Program-made: the position numbers and the translations under genes | The notes under the pieces: generated by a model | Databases searched by the model: none | Told to the model about the DNA's origin: nothing | The model's input: only the letters and a program-made list of their open reading frames with translations | In this document: piece after piece, positions 8,077 through 15,697 of the stretch | Layout of the letters: each line of letters starts with the position of its first letter | How positions within the stretch are numbered: position 1 is the stretch's first letter | Assembly: GCA_012518115.1 (NCBI GenBank) | Contig: JAAYTD010000057.1 | Span: 1-38,550 of the forward strand | Direction: 5' to 3' | From: Ignavibacteria bacterium | GTDB taxonomy: Bacteria > Bacteroidota > Ignavibacteria > Kapaibacteriales > UBA2268 | Length of the DNA: 38,550 nt

Positions 8077-10512
8077 ATGAGATTACTCACAAAATTATTC
8101 ACACTAAATTTTTTATTTTTATTATGTTCACTAAGTTTGTTGGCAGACAACAAGGATAAAATTATTTTAACCGATCCAACAGGTAAGATGATACGTGGTA
8201 TTGTAGATACAAATCCGTTACCACAATTTCATTATATTGAAACTAAGTACAATGTTTACTCACAAGATCAGTACTTTCCTCAACTAAACTTTAAACAAAA
8301 ACAAAAGCTTAAAAATAATTCTTTTTTAGGCAACTCATTTAATACGCTAGCTACCTTTAAAAACAGTAATTTTTTATTTCCATCTGAATACTTTGCAATT
8401 AAAATTAACACAGATTCAAAGGAACTTGCATATTATAGAATTGATTTCAAATTAAGTAATAAATGTGAGCAAGCTATGAATATTGCTCCTAAGTGGATAC
8501 GTAATGATTTGCTTATAAAATTTCGCGAATTGCGAAATATCCAAGAAGGATATGATGCTCTCTACGCGCAACTTATTCTTGACGCTGCAAAAGAAGATGT
8601 GAGATTTGTAGATGAAGTTGCTTTTTTAGTTGCTCATATTGCAGTAGAATCTTTAACAACACCTGCTTTTAGAAATGGAGATTATAAAAATCTTTTAGCA
8701 GATGTAAGACACATTTACACTGTTGTTGATTCCTTGAAATATGTAAGAATAAAAGAACACGGTAGCTATGAAAGTGGCGATTACTATACAACAACAGAAT
8801 ATCGTCATAAAGTAAATAAAAATTCTCAAGCTATATGGACAGAAATTCCTTATGATATTTATTATTGGTATGTAGTTCATCCACAAATTCATCAAGAGTT
8901 ATTACAATATAAAGATAATCCTTCATATACAACGCAGCGAACTTGGGGCTATTCGTGGCGTAATTTCTATTGGTCTAATCCTGATGCTAATCACGACTAC
9001 ACTCCTGTAAACCAAAAAACTAAGGTTGGAGAGGTTAAAGAAATACCACGACTTGGCGATTTAATGCAAAAGCCTGAAATTCTATTCGATAGAGATTATA
9101 ATTTACTTCTTTTTAATCGCCCATTTAATGAAAAAGTAAATACTGCCTTAAATGTTTTAGGTAATTGGTGTTCTCGTGCGATACCGGGCGATCCTGTAGA
9201 TAATAATTTCAGACCTATAGCTCCTAATCAAGTGCTTACTTATCATTTAGGTCGCTGTGGTGAAGATACACAACTTTTAGTTGCTGCAGCAAGAACTTGT
9301 TTAATCCCCATAATTACAAGAATTACGCATTGCGAAGATCATGTTTTCGGAGCAGTTTATGATGCTGATAGATGGCAACATTTTGAATTCTTCCGTGGCG
9401 GATTAGTAGTAAGCGGTTGGGGTTGGACACATTTAGACCATAATGGAGTTTATGAGGAATTAGCACCTGATTATTGGATAATTTCTACTGTAAATGGAGA
9501 ACGCCCTGATGGTTTTGCTATAAATCATACCGAAGGCTACACTAAAACTTGTGAATTAGTTTTCAATGTCAGAGATACTAACGGACTGCCTGTTGATGGT
9601 GCTAAAATTAATTTGCACGGAGTTCCCTATGCATTTGGAGACAAATTTAACAGTATTCAATATACATATTCTCGCAGTGAATATACCGATAAAAACGGTA
9701 ATGCTAGGATTCTTGCAGGAGATGACAAGATATATCTATATAAAATCTATCATAAAAACTTTGTAAATGGTCAATATCCGCCAGATAGCTTGAGCTTCAA
9801 CATAGCAGTTGGAAGGGTTTATGCAGGAGAATTAACAGGTCCTAAATCACAAGCTGGAAAAGTATATGAACAAAATTTAGTTATTAATACTTGTAAAATC
9901 CCAACTTATAATATTACTCAAGTTAACACTATAGAAAAAACAAAATACGCTATAGAAGTTGATATGAAAGCAAACGATATTTTGATTGCTAGAAATAGTG
10001 GACGTACTTTCCACTATTGGAACGAAGATAGCTCAGGATATTTACAGTATTTCATCGTAGATAGAAATAATTTTGATAAATTGCAAAACGGTAAACCTTT
10101 TGAAGTATATTCAGAATTCAACTATCAAGAAAACGGTAAATTACAAATACCAATTCCGGAAACTAATACTGAATGGTTCTTAGTATGTAGTAATAAACTT
10201 TCTACAATGCACGCACAATACTTGGAATTTGAAGCTAATTTATTAGAAGGTGAGTTTTCTTATTCAGATATAGAAACAGACTTCAACTCGCATTGTTCTA
10301 TATCACCAAATCCATTTAATTCAGTATGTAATATATCAGTACCAAGTGATGCTCAACTTGTAGAAATTATTGATATAAACGGAAAAGTTCTATTTTCAAC
10401 TACAGAAACTGAATTTACTTGGGAACCAAAACAAACAGACAATGCAGCTTATTTTTTAAGAACAAAATTTAATAATAGATATTATATAAACAAATTTATA
10501 TATAATAAATAA
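8077..10512 (+). CDS. T9SS-secreted transglutaminase-like (papain-fold) protein
   Basis: Secreted or surface protein of 811 aa. It starts with a signal peptide (about residues 1-23) behind an AGGAG ribosome site. A transglutaminase-like core is visible: LGRCGEDTQLLVAAART supplies the candidate nucleophile Cys394, CEDHVFGAVYD the His422, and the following D/W/H segment the third residue. Such domains in Bacteroidota act as peptidases or acyl transferases. After it come an Ig/CNA-like module (about residues 495-570: FNVRDTNGLPVDGAKINL) and a C-terminal T9SS type A domain (SISPNPFNSVCNISV to YINKFIYNK). The N-terminal ~350 residues have no recognised fold. Substrate unknown. Monocistronic, followed by a strong terminator. 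Confidence 0.82.
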   Translation: MRLLTKLFTLNFLFLLCSLSLLADNKDKIILTDPTGKMIRGIVDTNPLPQFHYIETKYNVYSQDQYFPQLNFKQKQKLKNNSFLGNSFNTLATFKNSNFLFPSEYFAIKINTDSKELAYYRIDFKLSNKCEQAMNIAPKWIRNDLLIKFRELRNIQEGYDALYAQLILDAAKEDVRFVDEVAFLVAHIAVESLTTPAFRNGDYKNLLADVRHIYTVVDSLKYVRIKEHGSYESGDYYTTTEYRHKVNKNSQAIWTEIPYDIYYWYVVHPQIHQELLQYKDNPSYTTQRTWGYSWRNFYWSNPDANHDYTPVNQKTKVGEVKEIPRLGDLMQKPEILFDRDYNLLLFNRPFNEKVNTALNVLGNWCSRAIPGDPVDNNFRPIAPNQVLTYHLGRCGEDTQLLVAAARTCLIPIITRITHCEDHVFGAVYDADRWQHFEFFRGGLVVSGWGWTHLDHNGVYEELAPDYWIISTVNGERPDGFAINHTEGYTKTCELVFNVRDTNGLPVDGAKINLHGVPYAFGDKFNSIQYTYSRSEYTDKNGNARILAGDDKIYLYKIYHKNFVNGQYPPDSLSFNIAVGRVYAGELTGPKSQAGKVYEQNLVINTCKIPTYNITQVNTIEKTKYAIEVDMKANDILIARNSGRTFHYWNEDSSGYLQYFIVDRNNFDKLQNGKPFEVYSEFNYQENGKLQIPIPETNTEWFLVCSNKLSTMHAQYLEFEANLLEGEFSYSDIETDFNSHCSISPNPFNSVCNISVPSDAQLVEIIDINGKVLFSTTETEFTWEPKQTDNAAYFLRTKFNNRYYINKFIYNK

Positions 10513-10544
10513 AAAATATTGCTGCTACCAAAAGCAAAAAACAT

Positions 10545-10588
10545 AAAAATCCCATTTTCGTGAGTTTGCGAAAATGGGATTTTTTTTA
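10545..10588 (+). terminator. Strong bidirectional-type terminator
   Basis: AAAAATCCCATTTTCG (10545-10560) pairs perfectly over 16 bp with CGAAAATGGGATTTTT (10569-10584) around an 8-nt loop, followed by further T residues. It ends the transglutaminase-like gene about 30 nt after the stop. Confidence 0.9.
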
Positions 10589-10632
10589 GAATATCTTGTC
10601 TGAACTATGATTTTTGTGATTAGAAATAATGT

Positions 10633-10660
10633 TGGGCGTATTGCATACGCCCATTTTTTA
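10633..10660 (+). terminator. Second hairpin with T-tract between convergent genes
   Basis: TGGGCGTAT (10633-10641), a TGC loop, ATACGCCCA (10645-10653), then TTTTTT. The T-tract orientation favours stopping + strand transcription before it enters coaX antisense. It could also form on the coaX transcript, but without a good T-tract there. Confidence 0.65.
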
Positions 10661-10671
10661 TCTGAACTGTT

Positions 10672-11466
10672 TTACTTCAACGCATATTTCGCTATAGTAT
10701 ATAATCCGTTAAGCGTGTGCATTTTATCATACTTATCAAATATATTTGTTATGGGCGCTAGTACATTACTTAGACCGCCTGTAGCTGTAGTAATAATATT
10801 TTCGGGCTTGATATTTTCCTGCTTTTGCATATCTGCTTTCATCTGATTTATAACACCTTCGATTAATCCCTTATAACCTAACATTATACCGCTTTGAATG
10901 GACATTGTTGTATCAATACCCAAACTTGACGATGGTATTTCAAGCGGCACCGTTGGCAGTTGTGCAGTATTACTAAATAGTGATTTAAGAGCCGTCCTAA
11001 TTCCCGGCGCTATAGCTACGCCTAAAATATTAGCTTTGTCGCCTACAGATACAAAAGAGAGTGCTGTTCCGAAATCTACAACAATACAAGGCTGATGATA
11101 AGTTTCCCATGCTTGCACCGCATCACAAAGCAAATCCGTACCTATTTCATACACGGCGGTAGGCGGTATGCTTACCGGCAACTTGTGATACATATCGGTA
11201 GCTATTATAAGCGGTTCTTTATTAAAAAAACGCTGGGCTACAATTACAAAAGCTCCTATAAGCTGTGGCACTACCGAACTTACTACAACATTGTCTATCT
11301 TTTTAATATCCAAGTTGTAATCTTTGAATAAAGTACTAATAATCGCATAATATTCGTCGCCGGTGCGATTTGCATCGGTAGTGAGGCGCCATTGCTGCAG
11401 TAACGTGTCTGCTTCAAATAAGGCAACTTTAACATTTGTGTTGCCAATGTCAAATATTAATAACAT
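10672..11466 (-). CDS. coaX: Type III pantothenate kinase
   Basis: First step of coenzyme A synthesis: ATP-dependent phosphorylation of pantothenate in the cytoplasm. The 264-aa protein has the type III (ASKHA-fold) signatures: N-terminal LIFDIGNTNVKVALF (phosphate 1), VVDFGTALSFVSV (phosphate 2) with catalytic-type Asp, and ILGVAIAPGIRTAL. Length is normal for CoaX. It faces the + strand genes on its left and is followed, on its own strand, by the hairpins at 10545-10653. No -7 box was found just upstream. Confidence 0.94.
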   Translation of the reverse strand: MLLIFDIGNTNVKVALFEADTLLQQWRLTTDANRTGDEYYAIISTLFKDYNLDIKKIDNVVVSSVVPQLIGAFVIVAQRFFNKEPLIIATDMYHKLPVSIPPTAVYEIGTDLLCDAVQAWETYHQPCIVVDFGTALSFVSVGDKANILGVAIAPGIRTALKSLFSNTAQLPTVPLEIPSSSLGIDTTMSIQSGIMLGYKGLIEGVINQMKADMQKQENIKPENIITTATGGLSNVLAPITNIFDKYDKMHTLNGLYTIAKYALK

Positions 11467-11504
11467 AATTTATTGTTTAATTAGTATAGTAATAGTTTGC
11501 TGTT

Positions 11505-11556
11505 TTTAGTTGCTCGTTTCGACTTCGCTCAACTAGCGGGTGTGAGCGGTTTAAGG
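11505..11556. repeat. GC-rich REP-like intergenic patch
   Basis: Between coaX and the DUF1016 remnant lies a GC-richer patch containing TTTCGACTTCGCTCAAC followed by TAGCGGGTGTGAGCGG. Short sequences of the form GAGCGAAGTCGAAA are common intergenic repeats in Bacteroidota genomes. The AACTAGCG inside it (11531-11538) also begins the dispersed repeat copies at 12588 and 16625. No coding frame or clean hairpin with T-tract is visible. Confidence 0.35.
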
Positions 11557-11562
11557 CAAACT

Positions 11563-12569
11563 TTATAAATCTTCCGACAATTCGTTTTCTATCTCTGCAA
11601 TAGTTGGCAATTTACTTTTCACTTTTTCGGACATTATCTCCTCAAGTTTATACTCCGCGCTATTCCTATAGGCTGATTTGAACTTTCAAGTGCGTATTGT
11701 GCCATTACTTTGTTCTTTTCCTTGCAAATCAGTAAACCTATGGTAGGATTATCTATCTCTTTCTTTTTCAAATGATTTACTGCACTTACATAAGTTCCCA
11801 ACTGTCCGATGTATTCAGGCTTAAACCTCGTTGTCTTTAGTTCTATTACAACAAAACAGCGAAGTTCTAAATGATAAAAAAGCAAATCGGCATACAGTGT
11901 ATCCTCTCCCACATTCAACGGAACTTGATGCCCAACATAAGAAAATCCTGTACCAAGTTCCAAGAGAAAACGGGTCATGTTTTTGGTAAGAGACTCCTCT
12001 AATTCACGTTCAACAAAAGGTTGTGTCATCTCAAGAAAACCGAAATTGTATGGGTCTTTTAATATTTGTGCTGCTAAATCGTCATTGGGAATAGTCAGGT
12101 GTTTTTTGAAATTTGTAATAGCCTTTCCCTCTCTTTCGAAAAGATTGGTATCGAGAAAATTGAGCAACATACTGCGACTCCAATTGTTTTCCATCACCTT
12201 TTGCTGGTAGAAAAGTGCTTTTTCCACATCTTTACACTTAGATAGAATGTAAAGGTGATGTCCCCACGGTACAGAAAAGAAAATCTCTAAATTGGCAACA
12301 GCTTGTTGCCAAATTTTATCGCGTTTCTCTTCATCTAAATTGGCAACAACTTGTTGCCAATTTGAAACGCTTTCAAAATAGAATTCGTACCATTGCCTTA
12401 TATAGCGGAGATTTCTATACGAAAAGCCTTGAATATCAGGAAACTCCTTTATCAACTCACTACTAAATGTTTCCAAAAATCCACTTCCCCACTTGGCAGA
12501 TTTTGCGATACTTGAAGTCTTTTGAACCGTCAAGTATTCCTTGACAGTTGAAATCTTATCAATTGTCAA
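11563..12569 (-). pseudogene. DUF1016/YhcG-family PD-(D/E)XK nuclease gene, 5'-truncated and frameshifted
   Basis: DUF1016 (YhcG) proteins are putative PD-(D/E)XK nucleases often found beside restriction systems. The main frame (11634-12569) shows the family core: WGSGFLETFSSELIKEFP, GFSYRNLRYIRQWYEFY, and the nuclease end DLLFYHLELRCFVVIELK. Two defects are visible. There is no ATG: the frame opens only after a stop at 12585-12587, right beside the flanking repeat, and the usual N-terminal ~40-50 residues are missing. Near the 3' end, GCGCGG (about 11655-11660) replaces the expected GCGG. Removing two bases restores the family-type C-terminus (EYKLEEIMSEKVK ... LPTIAEIENELSEDL), ending at the TAA at 11563-11565. 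No slippery heptamer was seen, so decay or a sequencing error is more likely than recoding. Confidence 0.8.
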
Positions 12570-12587
12570 TGAAAAAACTACTCGTCA

Positions 12588-12704
12588 AACTAGCGCCTGT
12601 CACCCTTTCGTTCTAAATGGGAATTTTATAACCTAATTTTCACTCTTATAAAAATTTCCATCTTTAAGAGCTCTTAAAACTGTTTTCACATCTTCTAGTT
12701 TCTT
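12588..12704. repeat. Direct repeat A flanking the RM island (duplicated GT2 3' end plus dispersed repeat)
   Basis: Positions 12630-12704 match 16659-16733 with a single mismatch over 75 bp. On the minus strand this segment encodes the last 23 residues of the GT2 protein (KKLEDVKTVLRALKDG...FYKSEN) and its stop, although no GT2 gene lies here. The adjacent 12588-12629 is a diverged copy of the dispersed GC-rich repeat (AACTAGCGCCTGTCACCC...), also present next to the other copy. Confidence 0.9.
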
Positions 12705-12718
12705 TCATTTTAAACTAA

Positions 12719-13399
12719 TTATATTTTACGCATTATTATTAAATATTTAAAACCTCGCAGGTAAAAATTATAACGTCTAGCTCTATTATGCCAAAGCCCT
12801 GTGTTAGATGTTTGATTATGACGAGTAACACAAATTAAATCAACTGGTTCAAAGTACTTTTCAAGTCTTTGATAAATTAAAAATCCAGTCGGTGTAAATT
12901 TTTTCTTAATCCATTGGTCTCCAATGAGCCAAGCAATAACTTTATCTTTTTTTAAAATTCTTTTAGCCTCAATCATTACCTTTTCCAGTTCATCATAAAA
13001 CTCTGGCTTCTCACAAGAAATTTTGCCAAAACATTGTGGGTCGTCGGAATATTTAATGTTGTCTGAATAAGGACTGTCAATAAAAACAAAATCTACAGTT
13101 TCATTCTCAAGAGGAATTTGTCTTGCATCATTTTTTATAACATCAGGTCTTACGACGTTTACATCGTATCCTATTACCTTACGATTTAATTCTTTTGCAA
13201 CGTCTATAGTTGTTCCACTGCCACACATTGGGTCAACAACTAAGTCGTTTTCTTTAGTATAGCGTTGTAATAAATTCCAAATTACAAAAGCAGGAGTAAC
13301 ACCATTATACTTGTTGTTTCCGTGTGGTATTTTTCCATAATTTTGCGTTGGAAAATCCCAAAGCGTTGTTGATTCAAGAATTAAATCATTTGTTTTCAT
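12719..13399 (-). CDS. DNA adenine/N4-cytosine methyltransferase of the RM operon
   Basis: SAM-dependent amino-methyltransferase of 226 aa. Motif I is DPMCGSGTT (56-64, SAM binding). The catalytic motif IV appears as DSPY (108-111) in place of the usual DPPY or SPPY. The C-terminal part (RRYNFYLRGFKYLIIM) resembles motif VIII/X-like ends of small methylases. The start ATG overlaps the stop of the endonuclease gene by 4 nt, so translation is coupled. It is probably the second modification enzyme of the RM system. Its small size leaves little room for a target recognition domain, so it may work with the larger methylase or modify a different base. Confidence 0.82.
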   Translation of the reverse strand: MKTNDLILESTTLWDFPTQNYGKIPHGNNKYNGVTPAFVIWNLLQRYTKENDLVVDPMCGSGTTIDVAKELNRKVIGYDVNVVRPDVIKNDARQIPLENETVDFVFIDSPYSDNIKYSDDPQCFGKISCEKPEFYDELEKVMIEAKRILKKDKVIAWLIGDQWIKKKFTPTGFLIYQRLEKYFEPVDLICVTRHNQTSNTGLWHNRARRYNFYLRGFKYLIIMRKI

Positions 13400-14067
13400 T
13401 TTATCAGTTTTTTTAGATCTGCAACTAATTTATCAAACATCTTTATTTTATCACTTGTTTCAATTTTTGTTTCCGTCATAACATAACCACCATCTAAATC
13501 TTTTTCTACAATTGCTCGCCCTTTTTTAACCGGATTTTTCTTCGTCAAAGTCCCATCTTCATCTGGAGTTACAAAGAATACTCTTATATGTTTCGTGTTT
13601 TTATCAGCAGCAAGTTTTAGTTTCCAATAACCTGTTTGAGCAATTCGTTCTCTCAAAGTAACTTTTACCGATAAAGCCGCAACAACCATACTGTCTTCTG
13701 GATTAAAAACAACAATGTCAACATCTGGCATATGACAGCCACATTCACCACCAAAATCAATTAACAAATTACGCTTAACTTTACCAAGTTTTTTCGATAA
13801 ATTAGCACATTCTGTTCGTTCAAGAGAGTTGCCATTAACTACATCAAGTCCAATGCTCTTAATTTCATCTGTAATAATGTATTCAACAAGTTTTTCTAAG
13901 TTTTTTCCCTTAAAAGATCGCCAAGATTGTTCATGGTCTCTACCTCTAAAATCTTTTTTGTGCAAGGCTTTTGCTTCTTCAAAAACTTCAGAAATATGTT
14001 TATAAGCATTTTTACCAAAAAGAGTTTTCTTTTTGTCATATAAATTCTGTAAATCTTTAAATGTCAT
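13396..14067 (-). CDS. Type II restriction endonuclease, PD-(D/E)XK, BsaWI/CCGG-like
   Basis: A 223-aa protein between two methyltransferase genes, overlapping each by 4 nt. The active site can be read as P-D at 114-115 (HMPDVDIVVF) followed by S-V-K at 133-135. Glu57 in the helix SFKGKNLEKLVEYI is a candidate additional metal ligand. Directly after the Lys comes T-L-R-E-R (137-141). An R-(D/E)-R triplet next to the catalytic Lys is the known recognition signature of enzymes that read CCGG or CCNGG cores (NgoMIV, Cfr10I, EcoRII, PspGI). The KVTLRERIAQTGYWKLKL pattern recalls the BsaWI family. It should cut unmethylated foreign DNA; the exact site is unproven. Confidence 0.78.
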   Translation of the reverse strand: MTFKDLQNLYDKKKTLFGKNAYKHISEVFEEAKALHKKDFRGRDHEQSWRSFKGKNLEKLVEYIITDEIKSIGLDVVNGNSLERTECANLSKKLGKVKRNLLIDFGGECGCHMPDVDIVVFNPEDSMVVAALSVKVTLRERIAQTGYWKLKLAADKNTKHIRVFFVTPDEDGTLTKKNPVKKGRAIVEKDLDGGYVMTETKIETSDKIKMFDKLVADLKKLIK

Positions 14068-15347
14068 AACTTTTCCATTATTAAAATATATTCTGTTGGA
14101 TATACTAATTTTATATTTTTGTCAGAAATCTTTCCAAATTTTCCCGTTTTTGGATCTCGTGTTGATGGCAACATTTTTGAAGGAATTTCACGTTTTATTA
14201 CATTATGTGTTTTAAAACCAATATTATGAAACTGTTCTTGAAAGACCTCTGCATTTTTTATCTTAACTCCCTGAAATTCAGTGTTACCTATCACAATACA
14301 AGCACGTCCGCCGTGTTTCAATACACGCTTTGTTTCTTCAAAACTTTCCAACATATCAGCAAAGTAATTTTTCACTTCGTTTTGCTTTTTGTTTTTGAGC
14401 TCTGATACAATTTCATTTGCTAAATTGCTTCTTAAATCAACGTTTTCTCGATTTTTGTATGCACTACCAATAAACTTTTGACGAAATTCAGGTAAATCTT
14501 TTAAATAACCGAACCATAAAGATGGAAGTTGATGTAAGTCTGCATATTCATAAGAAGTTACATATGGTGGCGAAGTTACAATCAAACTTGCTTTTTCTGT
14601 TTCGCAATTCAAGTTTCGACTATCTCCACAACTCACATTTCTGTACAAATCTATATTTTCTTTAATATTTTCACTTAATTTTTTATCAAATTCATGATGT
14701 TTTTTTATCATCTTTTTTGACTGCCGCAAAAACAAAGTTAATGGTTCATAAACCTTCTTTTTATGATCACGTGTTGGTTTTACACTTTTTTGCAGCCAAA
14801 TTGAACATGATTTTAAAATTTGTGCAAAAGCAATCAAATAGAAATTTTGCACATTTTTGTTTTCAATCTCTAAAATTTGTGCAAAAATAACTGATAATTT
14901 ATCCTTTTGTTCGGGCAAAAACCAATAGTCTATACGTTCATTTTCAGGAATGTATTTTTGCGCCTCACTCAAAAAATAATCAAATCTGCCATCAAGTTTA
15001 TACGGCAAATCCTTTTCAAATTTCGCATATTCAGTAACTAGCTCTGTGTTTTTTATCGGCGTAGTTTTGACTTTTGAGAGCAAAAAAGCAATCTCGTTAA
15101 TGTCAGTTCCTATACCTATTCTATTATTTACAATTGCCTCCACTATAGTTGTTCCACTACCCATAAACGGATCAATAACAATATCACCCTCTTTGGAATT
15201 TTCCTTAATAAGCCGCTCGGCAAGCTGTGGAATAAACTTTGCTGGATATGTGTAATATCCGTGCGTTATATATGATGTATCTTTTATCGTTTTATCAGAA
15301 AACGAATAGGAATAGTCAATTTCAATATTGTCAAAATATTTTTTCAT
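14064..15347 (-). CDS. DNA methyltransferase, likely N4-cytosine type (SPPY)
   Basis: The 427-aa modification enzyme of the RM operon. Motif I is DPFMGSGTT (59-67), preceded by the motif X-like HGYYTYPAKFIPQLAERL. The catalytic motif is TSPPY (258-262); SPPY usually marks N4-methylcytosine enzymes. The ~190 residues between the two motifs could house the target recognition domain. It starts with ATG at 15347 inside the end of a truncated methylase frame and overlaps the endonuclease start by 4 nt. An N4C methylase next to an R-E-R endonuclease fits protection of a CCGG-containing site. Confidence 0.88.
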   Translation of the reverse strand: MKKYFDNIEIDYSYSFSDKTIKDTSYITHGYYTYPAKFIPQLAERLIKENSKEGDIVIDPFMGSGTTIVEAIVNNRIGIGTDINEIAFLLSKVKTTPIKNTELVTEYAKFEKDLPYKLDGRFDYFLSEAQKYIPENERIDYWFLPEQKDKLSVIFAQILEIENKNVQNFYLIAFAQILKSCSIWLQKSVKPTRDHKKKVYEPLTLFLRQSKKMIKKHHEFDKKLSENIKENIDLYRNVSCGDSRNLNCETEKASLIVTSPPYVTSYEYADLHQLPSLWFGYLKDLPEFRQKFIGSAYKNRENVDLRSNLANEIVSELKNKKQNEVKNYFADMLESFEETKRVLKHGGRACIVIGNTEFQGVKIKNAEVFQEQFHNIGFKTHNVIKREIPSKMLPSTRDPKTGKFGKISDKNIKLVYPTEYILIMEKL

Positions 15348-15525
15348 TATTTATTATTTTATCACACAAAATTATATTATATTCATCTGGAATTGCTTGC
15401 ATAATATCTAAGCAATCTCCTTGAATAACTTTGTTTTTAAGTTCTTCAATTGTTTTTTTCTCAATTGGATTTTGAATTTTTAATTCATGCTTTTCTTTAT
15501 TAAATTTTCTATCTAGAACATACAT
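15331..15525 (-). pseudogene. N-terminal remnant of another DNA methyltransferase
   Basis: A 64-codon frame whose centre reads KVIQGDCLDIMQAIPDEYNIILCD, the typical start of a beta-class (DPPY-first) amino-methyltransferase just before its catalytic motif. After ILCD the expected P-P-Y is absent and the frame runs into a few unrelated codons, stopping within the start of the next gene. The rest of the domain is missing, so it cannot be an active methylase. It probably marks replacement or deletion of an older modification gene at this locus. Confidence 0.65.
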
Positions 15526-15697
15526 TATTTTTCTTCCGCTACTTGAATTACTTATAACCGACTTTTTTTTAATTTAATGCTATACTTTGTAACTCTAAAA
15601 CTTATTTGTTCATTATCTATTAAAAAAATTGAATAGAATAACAATTAAAAGTACAATTAATATAATATTATTTTTTTAAAAAACAATTATGAATATA

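Noticed and set aside
11655-11660. Programmed ribosomal frameshift in the DUF1016 gene
   Set aside because: No slippery heptamer or downstream structure is visible, and the gene also lacks its 5' end, so decay or a sequence error is more likely.
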